Assembly (NCBI GenBank): GCA_946615525.1
Contig: CAMOHW010000051.1
Span: 1-6,481, forward strand
Direction of reading: 5' to 3'
DNA from: an uncultured Clostridia bacterium
Lineage (GTDB): Bacteria; Bacillota; Clostridia; Oscillospirales; CAG-272
DNA: 6,481 bases
Shown: one piece after another, positions 1-5,815 of the stretch
How positions within the stretch are numbered: the first letter of the stretch is position 1
Layout of the letters: the number at the start of each line of letters is the position of its first letter
Made by a program: the position numbers and the translations under genes
Notes under the pieces: generated by a model
Seen by the model: only the letters and a program-made list of their open reading frames with translations
Told to the model about the DNA's origin: nothing
Database searches by the model: none

Positions 1-220
1 GAAATACTGCAAAATAGAAGGCAAATCCGGCAACAAAACCGTTTCCGAACGCCGCGCGGCGCGTGCATTCCTCCCGTTTGCAAACCAGAATGGCGCCGTG
101 GATCAGCGGGATCATACCAACCCAGGAAAGAAACCCGACTTGCGGGACAATCAAAGGCAACGCAGTGAAAAGTGCGCCAAAAAAGACCCACAAAAGCCGC
201 CCGAAACTCTGTTTGTGCAT
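1..220 (-). CDS. N-terminal part of an Lnt-like membrane protein (apolipoprotein N-acyltransferase family), cut by the left window edge
   Basis: The visible 73 residues begin at the ATG read from 220-218. The start is fixed by a near-perfect AAAGGAGG (positions 229-236, minus strand) with an 8-nt spacer. The peptide is strongly hydrophobic, with three likely membrane segments at about residues 9-26, 28-47 and 58-73. The pattern of a first helix, a proline-rich turn, then 'GFLSWVGMIPLI', a basic stretch (KREECTRR) and 'FGNGFVAGFAFY' resembles the N-terminal membrane region of Lnt, where a W-x-x-x-x-P-L motif is followed by an R-rich loop and a GF-x-x-G-x-x-F helix. Lnt transfers a third acyl chain to lipoprotein N-termini in the membrane. 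The catalytic nitrilase-fold domain would lie outside the window, so function cannot be confirmed. The gene lies 34 nt after the pseudouridine synthase gene and is probably co-transcribed with it. An unrelated polytopic membrane protein is the alternative. Confidence 0.6.
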   Translation of the reverse strand, partial: MHKQSFGRLLWVFFGALFTALPLIVPQVGFLSWVGMIPLIHGAILVCKREECTRRAAFGNGFVAGFAFYFAVF

Positions 221-254
221 GGATCCCGCCTCCTTTCTGAAAATGATGATTGAT

Positions 255-1217
255 TTACAAGCCAAACTCCCGCAAAAACCAGACGCGATCCTGCGGAATG
301 GTAAACTGTTTGCCCTTCAAATACCCTAACGCGCCGTCCGGAGAGGAAAACCGGAAGGCAAGACGATAGGCGTAAAGTGCCTGAAACTTATAGCCGCGCT
401 CCCGGTCCTTTCGGTTGACGCCATATTTCCCGTCCCCCAACAGAGGATGCCCGATATGCGCCATGTGAGCGCGGATCTGGTGCGTGCGCCCGGTAACAAG
501 TTCTACTTCCAAAAGGGAAAGCCCCTTTGCCTCGGCAAGCACGCGATACTTGGTAATGATTTTTTTCCAACCCGGTTTTTCTTCGTCGATCACCGAAACA
601 AGGTTGTCGGCACTGTTCTTTTTCAAGTAGCCGAAAAGCGTATCCTCCCGCTTTGGCATTTTGCCGTGGACGGCGCAAAAATAAAACTTTTGCACCTCGT
701 CGTTCCGGATCTTCTCATTCATTTCGCGCAGAGCGTCGGCATTCTTCGCGGCAATCACAATACCGCCGGTGTTGCGGTCTATGCGGTTGCAAAGCGCCGG
801 GGCAAAAGATTGCTCGGCGCGGGGGGTGTATTCCCCTTTTTGTGCAAGATATGCCTGCACGTGCAAAATCAACGTGTTCTCTCCCCCGGAAACGTCCTCA
901 TGCACCAAAACACCCGGGCGTTTGTTGAGGAGCAGGATATTCTCGTCCTCATAAACGATCTCCAACTTCGGTTCGATCCGAAAGAGCGCGTCGGTATCAT
1001 CGGAAGGGGAGGCAAAAAACTCGTCCCGAATGAACAGTTGGATCTCATCCCCTTCGGCAAGCATATATCCCGGCTCTGTCCGCGCCCGATTGACCTTGAT
1101 TTTTTTCAGGCGGATGTATTTATACATCATAGAGGTCGGAAGCCCTTTGACCGCTTTGGAAAGGAACTTATCCAGCCGTTGACCGGCATCGTTGCGGTTG
1201 ATGGTTAAAATCTGCAT
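255..1217 (-). CDS. RluA-family pseudouridine synthase (RluC/RluD-like) with N-terminal S4 domain
   Basis: This 320-residue protein should isomerise specific uridines of ribosomal RNA to pseudouridine in the cytoplasm. An S4 RNA-binding domain covers about residues 10-65, beginning with the typical 'AGQRLDKFLSK'. The catalytic domain spans about 84-310. The active-site motif is at 143-152 (CNRIDRNTGG) with the presumed catalytic aspartate D147; the more usual form is H-R-L-D-x-x-T-S-G, so Asn replaces His here. Other family landmarks are 'KFYFCAVHG' at about 177-185 and the C-terminal 'GRTHQIRAHM' at 243-252 followed by GHPLLGD. Length is normal for the family. Target uridines cannot be predicted. 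The ATG at 1217-1215 is chosen because the following residues match the usual family N-terminus. However, no Shine-Dalgarno lies at normal distance; the AGGAG lies upstream of a hairpin (see that entry). It follows upp by 57 nt and is probably in the same transcript. Confidence 0.93.
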   Translation of the reverse strand: MQILTINRNDAGQRLDKFLSKAVKGLPTSMMYKYIRLKKIKVNRARTEPGYMLAEGDEIQLFIRDEFFASPSDDTDALFRIEPKLEIVYEDENILLLNKRPGVLVHEDVSGGENTLILHVQAYLAQKGEYTPRAEQSFAPALCNRIDRNTGGIVIAAKNADALREMNEKIRNDEVQKFYFCAVHGKMPKREDTLFGYLKKNSADNLVSVIDEEKPGWKKIITKYRVLAEAKGLSLLEVELVTGRTHQIRAHMAHIGHPLLGDGKYGVNRKDRERGYKFQALYAYRLAFRFSSPDGALGYLKGKQFTIPQDRVWFLREFGL

Positions 1218-1260
1218 AAAATCAAGCGGCGGAGAAACAAACGTGTTTCTCCGCCCTCCT
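1218..1260 (-). promoter_or_regulatory. Hairpin between a strong Shine-Dalgarno and the start codon of the pseudouridine synthase gene
   Basis: On the minus strand, AGGAG (1256-1260) is followed directly by a perfect 12-bp stem (arms 1244-1255 and 1228-1239) with a 4-nt loop (1240-1243), then 10 nt, then the ATG. In linear form the Shine-Dalgarno is 38 nt from the start, far too distant. With the hairpin folded, the gap is 10 nt. This geometry resembles the ribosome binding sites of phage T4 genes 38 and 25, where a hairpin shortens the effective spacing. The other reading is a terminator or partial terminator after upp. The tail GCUUGAUUUU is a poor U-tract and the structure abuts the next start codon, so strong termination seems less likely. 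The pairing is seen directly; the role is inferred. Confidence 0.6.
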
Positions 1261-1274
1261 TGTCGTTTTCAAAA

Positions 1275-1904
1275 TTAAAGCGTTCCGAAAATACGGTCGC
1301 CGGCATCACCCAAACCGGGAACAATGTAGGCGTGCTCATTCAAATGGTCGTCCAGAGCGGCAGCATAAATATCCACATCCGGGTGTGCTTCCTGCACCTT
1401 TTTCACGCCCTCGGGAGCCGCAACCAGGCACATAAAACGAATCTGACGGCAGCCGCGCGCTTTGAGCATAGAGAGCGCGTCAACGGCCGAACCGCCGGTT
1501 GCCAACATGGGGTCAACCAAAATGACGATACGCTCGCTGATGTCCGGCGGGAGTTTGCAGTAATACTCTACCGGCAGGTGCGTTTCGGGATCACGATACA
1601 ACCCGATATGTCCCACCTTTGCAACGGGGATCAAACTGAGAAGCCCGTCCACCATGCCAAGTCCGGCACGCAAAATGGGAACGATGGCCAGTTTTTTACC
1701 CGAGATGACCTGCGCCTGCATTTTGCAGATCGGCGTTTCGATTGCGATCTCCTCTGTTGGCAGATCGCGCGTCAGTTCGTAGCCCATCAGCATTGCAATT
1801 TCTTCCAATAATTGGCGGAAATCCTTGGATCCCGTTTTCTTGTTTCTCATAATGGAAAGTTTATGGGTAATCAAGGGATGATTTACAACGTGCAGTTCGC
1901 TCAT
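1275..1904 (-). CDS. upp: Uracil phosphoribosyltransferase
   Basis: Upp converts uracil and PRPP to UMP and pyrophosphate, the pyrimidine salvage route, in the cytoplasm. The 209-residue length is exactly typical. The N-terminus '[12 protein letters not shown]' (9-20) is the standard family opening. 'PILRAGLGM' lies at 76-84. The PRPP-binding signature is at 129-139 ([11 protein letters not shown]), and the uracil-binding C-terminus is at 193-208 ([16 protein letters not shown]). All key elements are intact. The start at 1904-1902 is supported by AAAGGAG (1912-1918, minus strand) with 7-nt spacing. A strong sigma-A promoter lies just upstream. It is the first gene of the leftward cluster, followed by the pseudouridine synthase gene. 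I see no PyrR-binding-like anti-antiterminator or attenuator in the short leader of about 39 nt, so pyrimidine attenuation is not evident. Confidence 0.97.
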   Translation of the reverse strand: MSELHVVNHPLITHKLSIMRNKKTGSKDFRQLLEEIAMLMGYELTRDLPTEEIAIETPICKMQAQVISGKKLAIVPILRAGLGMVDGLLSLIPVAKVGHIGLYRDPETHLPVEYYCKLPPDISERIVILVDPMLATGGSAVDALSMLKARGCRQIRFMCLVAAPEGVKKVQEAHPDVDIYAAALDDHLNEHAYIVPGLGDAGDRIFGTL

Positions 1905-1949
1905 AGTTCTTCTCCTTTGTTTTCTAACCGTTTGGTTTTCTCAAAATAG

Positions 1950-1978
1950 ATTATACATCTTTTTCTGCTCTTTTTCAA
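1950..1978 (-). promoter_or_regulatory. Sigma-A promoter for upp
   Basis: On the minus strand, TTGAAA (1973-1978) and TATAAT (1950-1955) are separated by exactly 17 nt. The expected transcript start is near 1943, giving a leader of about 39 nt. That leader contains a short inverted repeat, AACC-AAAC-GGTT (1926-1937), too small to call a regulatory element. Further upstream there are A-tracts on this strand. Confidence 0.85.
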
Positions 1979-2018
1979 GTGTAATTTTCAAATTAAGCTC
2001 TATTTTTTTGTTTTTTTC

Positions 2019-2047
2019 TTTACAATTTTGCAAAAGAATGATAGAAT
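2019..2047 (+). promoter_or_regulatory. Sigma-A promoter for mtaB and the PurL-like gene
   Basis: TTTACA (2019-2024) and TAGAAT (2042-2047) have a 17-nt spacer. The start site is expected near 2054, about 27 nt before the mtaB ATG. A long T-rich tract (about 2001-2018) directly upstream of the -35 box could act as an UP-like element. This promoter is divergent from the upp promoter; the two -35 boxes are about 40 nt apart. I see no clear operator between them. Confidence 0.75.
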
Positions 2048-2080
2048 AGAGGAAAGAAACGATTTTCCACGGGGGAACAA

Positions 2081-3409
2081 ATGAAAAAACAACCAACCGC
2101 CGGCATTTATACGCTGGGTTGTAAAGTGAATCAATACGAATCCGAAGCGATTGCCGAACGGCTATGCGAGTCGGGCTTTTTGGTTTTGCCGCCCCGGGAG
2201 ATTTGTGATGTTTACATCATCAACACCTGCACGGTGACCGCCGAATCCGACCGCAAAGCGCGCCAGTTCATTCGCCGCGCCATTCACCAAAACCCGAGCG
2301 CCTACATTTTGGTAACCGGGTGCTTCTCGCAAATTGCGCCAAAAACCGTTGCGGCAATTCCGGGCGTGGACTATGTTTGCGGAAACGCCGAAAAGCAATC
2401 GGTGGTGCAGGCAGCGCTGGACTTGATACAAAAAGGAAACAAAAACGCATCTCCCATCCTGCAAAACGCCGCTCCGGACGCATTCGGGTTTGAAGCCATG
2501 TGTATTCGCCGGTTTGACCGCACCCGCGCTTACCTGAAAATTGAGGACGGTTGCGAAAGCCGGTGCGCCTATTGCATCATTCCCACGGCGCGCGGAAAAA
2601 TCCGCTCCAAAAAGCCGGAGGACGTGGTTGCCGAGGTTTCGGCTTTGGTTGCCGGCGGTTGCCGCGAGGTGGTCCTGACCGGTATTGAAACCGCCTCCTG
2701 GGGGAAAGATTTGAACGGCTGGACGCTTGCAGACCTTTTGGAGCGCGTGGACGCCATCCCAGGGATCGGGCGCGTGCGACTCGGCTCATTAGACCCCGGT
2801 TTGATCCGCCCCGCATTTGTGGAACGCATTGCAAAATTGCGCTCGCTCACTCCGCATTTTCACCTTTCGGTGCAAAGCGGATCCTCCTCGGTCCTTGCGC
2901 GTATGAAGCGCAAATACAATGCGCAAATGGCGCTGGACGGCATGGAACTGTTGCGGCACGCCATTCCGGAGGTGCAGTTCACCACCGACATCATTGTCGG
3001 CTTTCCGCAGGAGAGCGAAGAAGAGTTTGCCCAAACGCTTGATTTTGTTCGCAAGGCGCGGTTTTTGATGATCCATATTTTCCCCTACTCGCGCCGCAAG
3101 GGAACGCTTGCCGACACCATGCCCGGGCAAGTTTCCGAAGCCATCAAGCACGAGCGGGAAAAGCGGCTCTTGCAGTTACAAACCGAAATTCGCCGTTCTA
3201 TTTTGGATGAAATGATCGGCAAAGACGTAGAAGTTCTCTTTGAAACCAATGAAAACGGCACCTGGACCGGACACAGCCCCGATTTTTTGGAGGTGGTCTG
3301 CCAAAGTGCAGAACCGCTCCACGGTGAAATACGCACCGTGCAGATCAACGGCAATGACGGAGAACGTTGCTACGGCATTTTGAAACCAACGCGAAAGGAG
3401 TCCCGATAA
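2081..3409 (+). CDS. mtaB: tRNA t6A37 methylthiotransferase MtaB (radical SAM, MiaB-like family)
   Basis: MtaB adds a methylthio group to C2 of N6-threonylcarbamoyladenosine at position 37 of ANN-decoding tRNAs, giving ms2t6A, using two iron-sulfur clusters and S-adenosylmethionine. The 442-residue protein has three parts. The N-terminal methylthiotransferase domain has cluster ligands C14 (TLGCKVNQ), C50 (INTCTVT) and C81 (TGCFSQ). The radical-SAM core has C158, C162 and C165 in the CxxxCxxC motif 'CESRCAYC'. A TRAM RNA-binding domain lies at about 378-437. The 'TLGCKVN' opening is characteristic of the MtaB branch as opposed to MiaB or RimO. 'HLSVQSGS' (261-268) and 'DIIVGFP' (303-309) are further family landmarks. 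The start has a modest Shine-Dalgarno (GGGGGA, 2071-2076). Its stop codon abuts the next ATG, so the pair is likely co-transcribed and translationally coupled. No key residue is missing. Confidence 0.93.
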   Translation: MKKQPTAGIYTLGCKVNQYESEAIAERLCESGFLVLPPREICDVYIINTCTVTAESDRKARQFIRRAIHQNPSAYILVTGCFSQIAPKTVAAIPGVDYVCGNAEKQSVVQAALDLIQKGNKNASPILQNAAPDAFGFEAMCIRRFDRTRAYLKIEDGCESRCAYCIIPTARGKIRSKKPEDVVAEVSALVAGGCREVVLTGIETASWGKDLNGWTLADLLERVDAIPGIGRVRLGSLDPGLIRPAFVERIAKLRSLTPHFHLSVQSGSSSVLARMKRKYNAQMALDGMELLRHAIPEVQFTTDIIVGFPQESEEEFAQTLDFVRKARFLMIHIFPYSRRKGTLADTMPGQVSEAIKHEREKRLLQLQTEIRRSILDEMIGKDVEVLFETNENGTWTGHSPDFLEVVCQSAEPLHGEIRTVQINGNDGERCYGILKPTRKESR

Positions 3410-5455
3410 ATGGCTCAATGGACGGAGAACAGCATGATACACAACTTCCGGAATCTCCGGGGCGGACAGTTTGATACGCTCCGGAAAGAACTTGGGATTA
3501 CACTTTCCGACGAACAACTGACCGCTTGCGCCGTTCATTGTGCGTTTGTTTTGCGCCGTGAGCCGATTGTTGGTGAGTTGCTTCTTTGGGATCGTTTGGC
3601 GCAAGAAAAACCCTCCGCGGTCAATATTCCTCTGAACTCCCTGGAAACAAAAAGCGCCGCTATTGCCGAAACCTATGCGGATATGATGCAGAAACACCGC
3701 GCACTCTCCCCTGTTTCCGCGTCGTTTTCCTTGCGTGATGCGCTCTCTTTGGCAACCAACGCGCTGGAACGCGGCGGAAAAGAACGCGCCTTGAAAAACC
3801 ATGCGCTTCGTTTGATCGACCGCCTGGCATCTCCTTTTGCTGCAAACGGCATTGAGGAGAAAAACGCTCCCTCTTTTTTATCGGTCTTCAAAAAAACCGC
3901 CCGTTTCCCCTCTGATGATGCGGGACTTCTTTGTATGTTGATCGACAAAGGAACGCTTTTGCCGTACGCGTTTGAACGCGCTTTGTTCCCTGTTTTGGAA
4001 AATGAAACTTTGCAGAAGAAACTGCACGGATGTTTTCCTGTGCCCCAAACGGGCTTGCTACCTGCGTTGCTTTCCCGTTTTGACGGCTTTACCATTGACC
4101 TTTCCCGCTTGAACGCTCTCTCCTTGCCAAAGGCGCTTACCGAAGACTTTGCGGGAGACTGGGTCCTGGTTCTTTCCAAAACCGCGGTGGATGAGGTCCT
4201 GGAGCTTTTGCTTGCCAACGGCATTTCGGGAACGGTATTTGCACAACTGACCGAAAAAAATCAAGTCACCTTGCTTGGGCAGAAAACCCTGACCGAATCG
4301 GTGGATTTTCTACGCTCATTGATGTTACCGCAAACCGACCTTGCAGTTACTTTGCAGGCAGACGCGGCTTTGACGGCGCCCGTTTCATTGCAATCGTGCG
4401 CCGGATACCCTTGCCGCTATTTGCCGCTTGAAAATTGCTTTGACCAAACAACCTCGGTTTTGGGAGCTACCGCTTCGGCGGCTTCGGCTCCTCTTGACGA
4501 AGGTGCGTTTTCTACCGCCGTGCTGGCTTCTCTTGCCCCTGTTCTTTCCTGCGCGCTCTCCGGCGTTGATTATTCCGAAGCGCGTTTTGCGGTAGACCTC
4601 ACCCTTCCCAAAGCCGGTTTTGACCCTTCCGTTACATTTGCGGCGGCGATCGGACTTTATCGCGTACAAGCAGAACTGGGAATGCCGGCGGCAGACATCC
4701 GAATGGAGGAAGCAGAAACAAATGCTCCGGTTTTGAGCGTTTTTGCATTGGGCAAAGGGATCCGGATCCCCGGCGGAAAACTGACAGGGGCGGACTCCAA
4801 AATCTATTGGCTCCCGGTTGCGCTCTCGCCCGACGGACTGCCGGATTTTGCAGAGCTGAGAAATCTTCTTGCCGACCTTTCCGCACAGGCAAAGCACGGC
4901 GTCATTCGCTCGGCGCGCGTTGTTCTGCAACAGACGCCAAAATCCGTTCTTGCAACCATGAAGAGCGCAGAACTGATCGCGCATCCAAACAGATCTGCGC
5001 GCGCATTGCGCGAACCGGTTGCTTTGGGCGTTCTTTTGGAATCGGTCTATGAAATGCCGTTTGATTGCATTGCCACCGTTGCAAAGCGCAATGTTGCGCA
5101 AAAGCCGACAGAAACCTCTGCTCCAATGCCCGACATTCCCGAACAATTCCAAATCCCGCAAGGAAACGGACTGATTTGGCGTTCCGCTCCCGAAGTTGTC
5201 ATCCTGGCACCCAAAAACAAGCCGGACGCTCTGGCACTCTCCGTTTATCTTGAAAACCTGGGCGCCTCGGTAACTGTATTTACCCTGGACCAAAAAGAGC
5301 AATTTCTGCGCGCGGTGTTGACGGCATCGGTGGTTTACCGTTTCCCCGGCATTCGCCTGCCACGAGATAACAAAACAAAGTTCGCGTTCTCTATTCTCAA
5401 GCAGAATGGCGGAGAAGTGCGTTGCCTGAAAAAAGCGGCGCATAGGAGCCATTAA
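3410..5455 (+). CDS. Degenerate PurL (FGAM synthase)-like protein, probable pseudoenzyme
   Basis: This 681-residue protein does not look like a working enzyme, but it follows the order of the large PurL. Residues 23-62 (ELGITLSDEQL..REPIVGELLLWDRL) match the PurL linker, whose usual DHCRH tail is absent. SLRDALSLATNAL (107-119) and VFKKTARFP (159-167) match the region before and at THNHP, with the histidines lost. GDWVLVLS..EVLELLLANGISGTVFAQLTE (249-282) matches the first AIRS C-terminal domain. FDQTTSVLG (344-352) and AAIGLYRVQAELGMPA (412-427) match the second half, where GGKDSMSG is replaced by ADIRMEEA. GLPDFAELRNLLADL (476-490) then matches, with the glycine loop replaced by LQQTP. From about 594, VVILAP..VYLENLGASVTVFTL matches the start of the glutaminase domain, but the NCE motif is gone and the protein ends before the nucleophile cysteine. 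A full PurL of this type is about 1,250 residues. The start is supported by GAAAGGAG (3393-3400). The comparison is from memory, not from an alignment. Confidence 0.72.
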   Translation: MAQWTENSMIHNFRNLRGGQFDTLRKELGITLSDEQLTACAVHCAFVLRREPIVGELLLWDRLAQEKPSAVNIPLNSLETKSAAIAETYADMMQKHRALSPVSASFSLRDALSLATNALERGGKERALKNHALRLIDRLASPFAANGIEEKNAPSFLSVFKKTARFPSDDAGLLCMLIDKGTLLPYAFERALFPVLENETLQKKLHGCFPVPQTGLLPALLSRFDGFTIDLSRLNALSLPKALTEDFAGDWVLVLSKTAVDEVLELLLANGISGTVFAQLTEKNQVTLLGQKTLTESVDFLRSLMLPQTDLAVTLQADAALTAPVSLQSCAGYPCRYLPLENCFDQTTSVLGATASAASAPLDEGAFSTAVLASLAPVLSCALSGVDYSEARFAVDLTLPKAGFDPSVTFAAAIGLYRVQAELGMPAADIRMEEAETNAPVLSVFALGKGIRIPGGKLTGADSKIYWLPVALSPDGLPDFAELRNLLADLSAQAKHGVIRSARVVLQQTPKSVLATMKSAELIAHPNRSARALREPVALGVLLESVYEMPFDCIATVAKRNVAQKPTETSAPMPDIPEQFQIPQGNGLIWRSAPEVVILAPKNKPDALALSVYLENLGASVTVFTLDQKEQFLRAVLTASVVYRFPGIRLPRDNKTKFAFSILKQNGGEVRCLKKAAHRSH

Positions 5456-5476
5456 AAATATTTTTTCAAAAAACTA

Positions 5477-5505
5477 TTGACAAACGGCGCGTGGCGTGCT
5501 AAAAT
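5477..5505 (+). promoter_or_regulatory. Sigma-A promoter for the T-box transcript
   Basis: A perfect TTGACA (5477-5482) and TAAAAT (5500-5505) are separated by 17 nt. The start is expected near 5512, just before the T-box Stem I. It begins only 22 nt after the stop codon of the PurL-like gene. I see no convincing rho-independent terminator in between (only an A/T-rich TTTTTT-C-AAAAAA stretch at 5461-5473), so some readthrough from upstream is possible. Confidence 0.88.
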
Positions 5506-5722
5506 GTTACCGAATTGAATAGAAAAAACGATGACGAAGCTGGTGCTTGTCAAAGCGCTTTCAGAGACCCGATGGTTGGTGCGAATCGGGAACGCGGACT
5601 TGTAACCGATCTCTTCCGAGTTGGAAATGCGAACTGAAACTTTTTTCACAGTAGTGTTTCCCGTGATTGCCGCGTGAGTGCATACGGGCTGTTTGGCCCT
5701 GAGGGATAGCCGTTGGCTATAA

Positions 5723-5761
5723 TTTGAGTGGTACCGCGAGTGATGATACACCCGTCTCAAA
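5723..5761 (+). promoter_or_regulatory. T-box antiterminator
   Basis: TTTGAG (5723-5728) pairs with CTCAAA (5756-5761), and GCG (5736-5738) pairs with CGT (5753-5755). This leaves the 7-nt bulge TGGTACC (5729-5735) free to bind the NCCA end of uncharged tRNA. The 3' half is shared with the terminator stem, so the two structures exclude each other. Confidence 0.88.
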
Positions 5762-5785
5762 GCAATGAGACGGGTGTATTTTTTT
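5746..5785 (+). terminator. T-box rho-independent terminator
   Basis: A perfect 14-bp stem (5746-5759 with 5766-5779) with a 6-nt loop is followed by a run of seven T (5779-5785). It forms when the tRNA is charged and stops transcription before the HTH-cupin gene. Confidence 0.95.
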
Positions 5786-5815
5786 GTATAAAAAATGGAA
5801 AGGAAACCGAAAAAC

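Larger units (their letters stand above)
5513..5785 (+). ncRNA. T-box riboswitch leader, proposed isoleucine (AUC) specifier
   Basis: The leader senses uncharged tRNA and controls transcription of the downstream gene. Stem I starts with the GATGAC K-turn motif (5530-5535). GAAG (5536-5539) pairs with CTTC (5613-5616). The helix GGTGCTTGTC (5542-5551) pairs with 5597-5607, with one bulged A. The distal part has AGAGA (5563-5567), then CCCGAT (5568-5573) paired with ATCGGG (5585-5590), closing the conserved GGTGCGA-type loop. This leaves GATCT (5608-5612) as the 3' side of the specifier loop, with ATC (5609-5611) as the best codon. Stem III is ATAGCC-GTT-GGCTAT (5706-5720). The T-box sequence GAGTGGTACCGCG is at 5726-5738. 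The UGGU bulge expects a tRNA with A73, which fits Ile and argues against Asp and Ser, the other in-loop readings. The class is clear. The specifier is inferred, and is followed by U rather than the common purine. The Stem II region (about 5625-5700) is not resolved. Confidence 0.93.

Noticed and set aside
63..329. Small + strand frame of 88 codons
   Set aside because: It is antisense to the Lnt-like start and the 3' end of the pseudouridine synthase gene, with no ribosome binding site or domain.
447..1208. Long open frame of 253 codons on the + strand
   Set aside because: It lies wholly antisense to the pseudouridine synthase gene, has no recognisable domain, and its composition reads as a reverse-strand shadow.
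1260..1811. Open frame of 183 codons on the + strand
   Set aside because: It is antisense to the unmistakable upp gene and has no family resemblance.
1926..1937. AACCGTTTGGTT inverted repeat in the upp leader as an operator or attenuator
   Set aside because: It has only four base pairs, no resemblance to a PyrR site, and no competing terminator.
4385..5452. Open frame of 355 codons on the - strand
   Set aside because: It is antisense to the PurL-like gene and rich in Arg, Gln and Cys as expected for a shadow frame; the + strand frame has the Shine-Dalgarno and the PurL-like pattern.
5461..5473. TTTTTT-C-AAAAAA as a terminator for the PurL-like gene
   Set aside because: The loop would be too small and the stem is only A-T pairs with no U-tract after it; more likely an A/T-rich stretch upstream of the T-box promoter.
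5795..5797. Alternative in-frame start for the HTH-cupin gene
   Set aside because: It lies 9 nt after the terminator T-run without a Shine-Dalgarno, while the ATG at 5816 has one at acceptable spacing.
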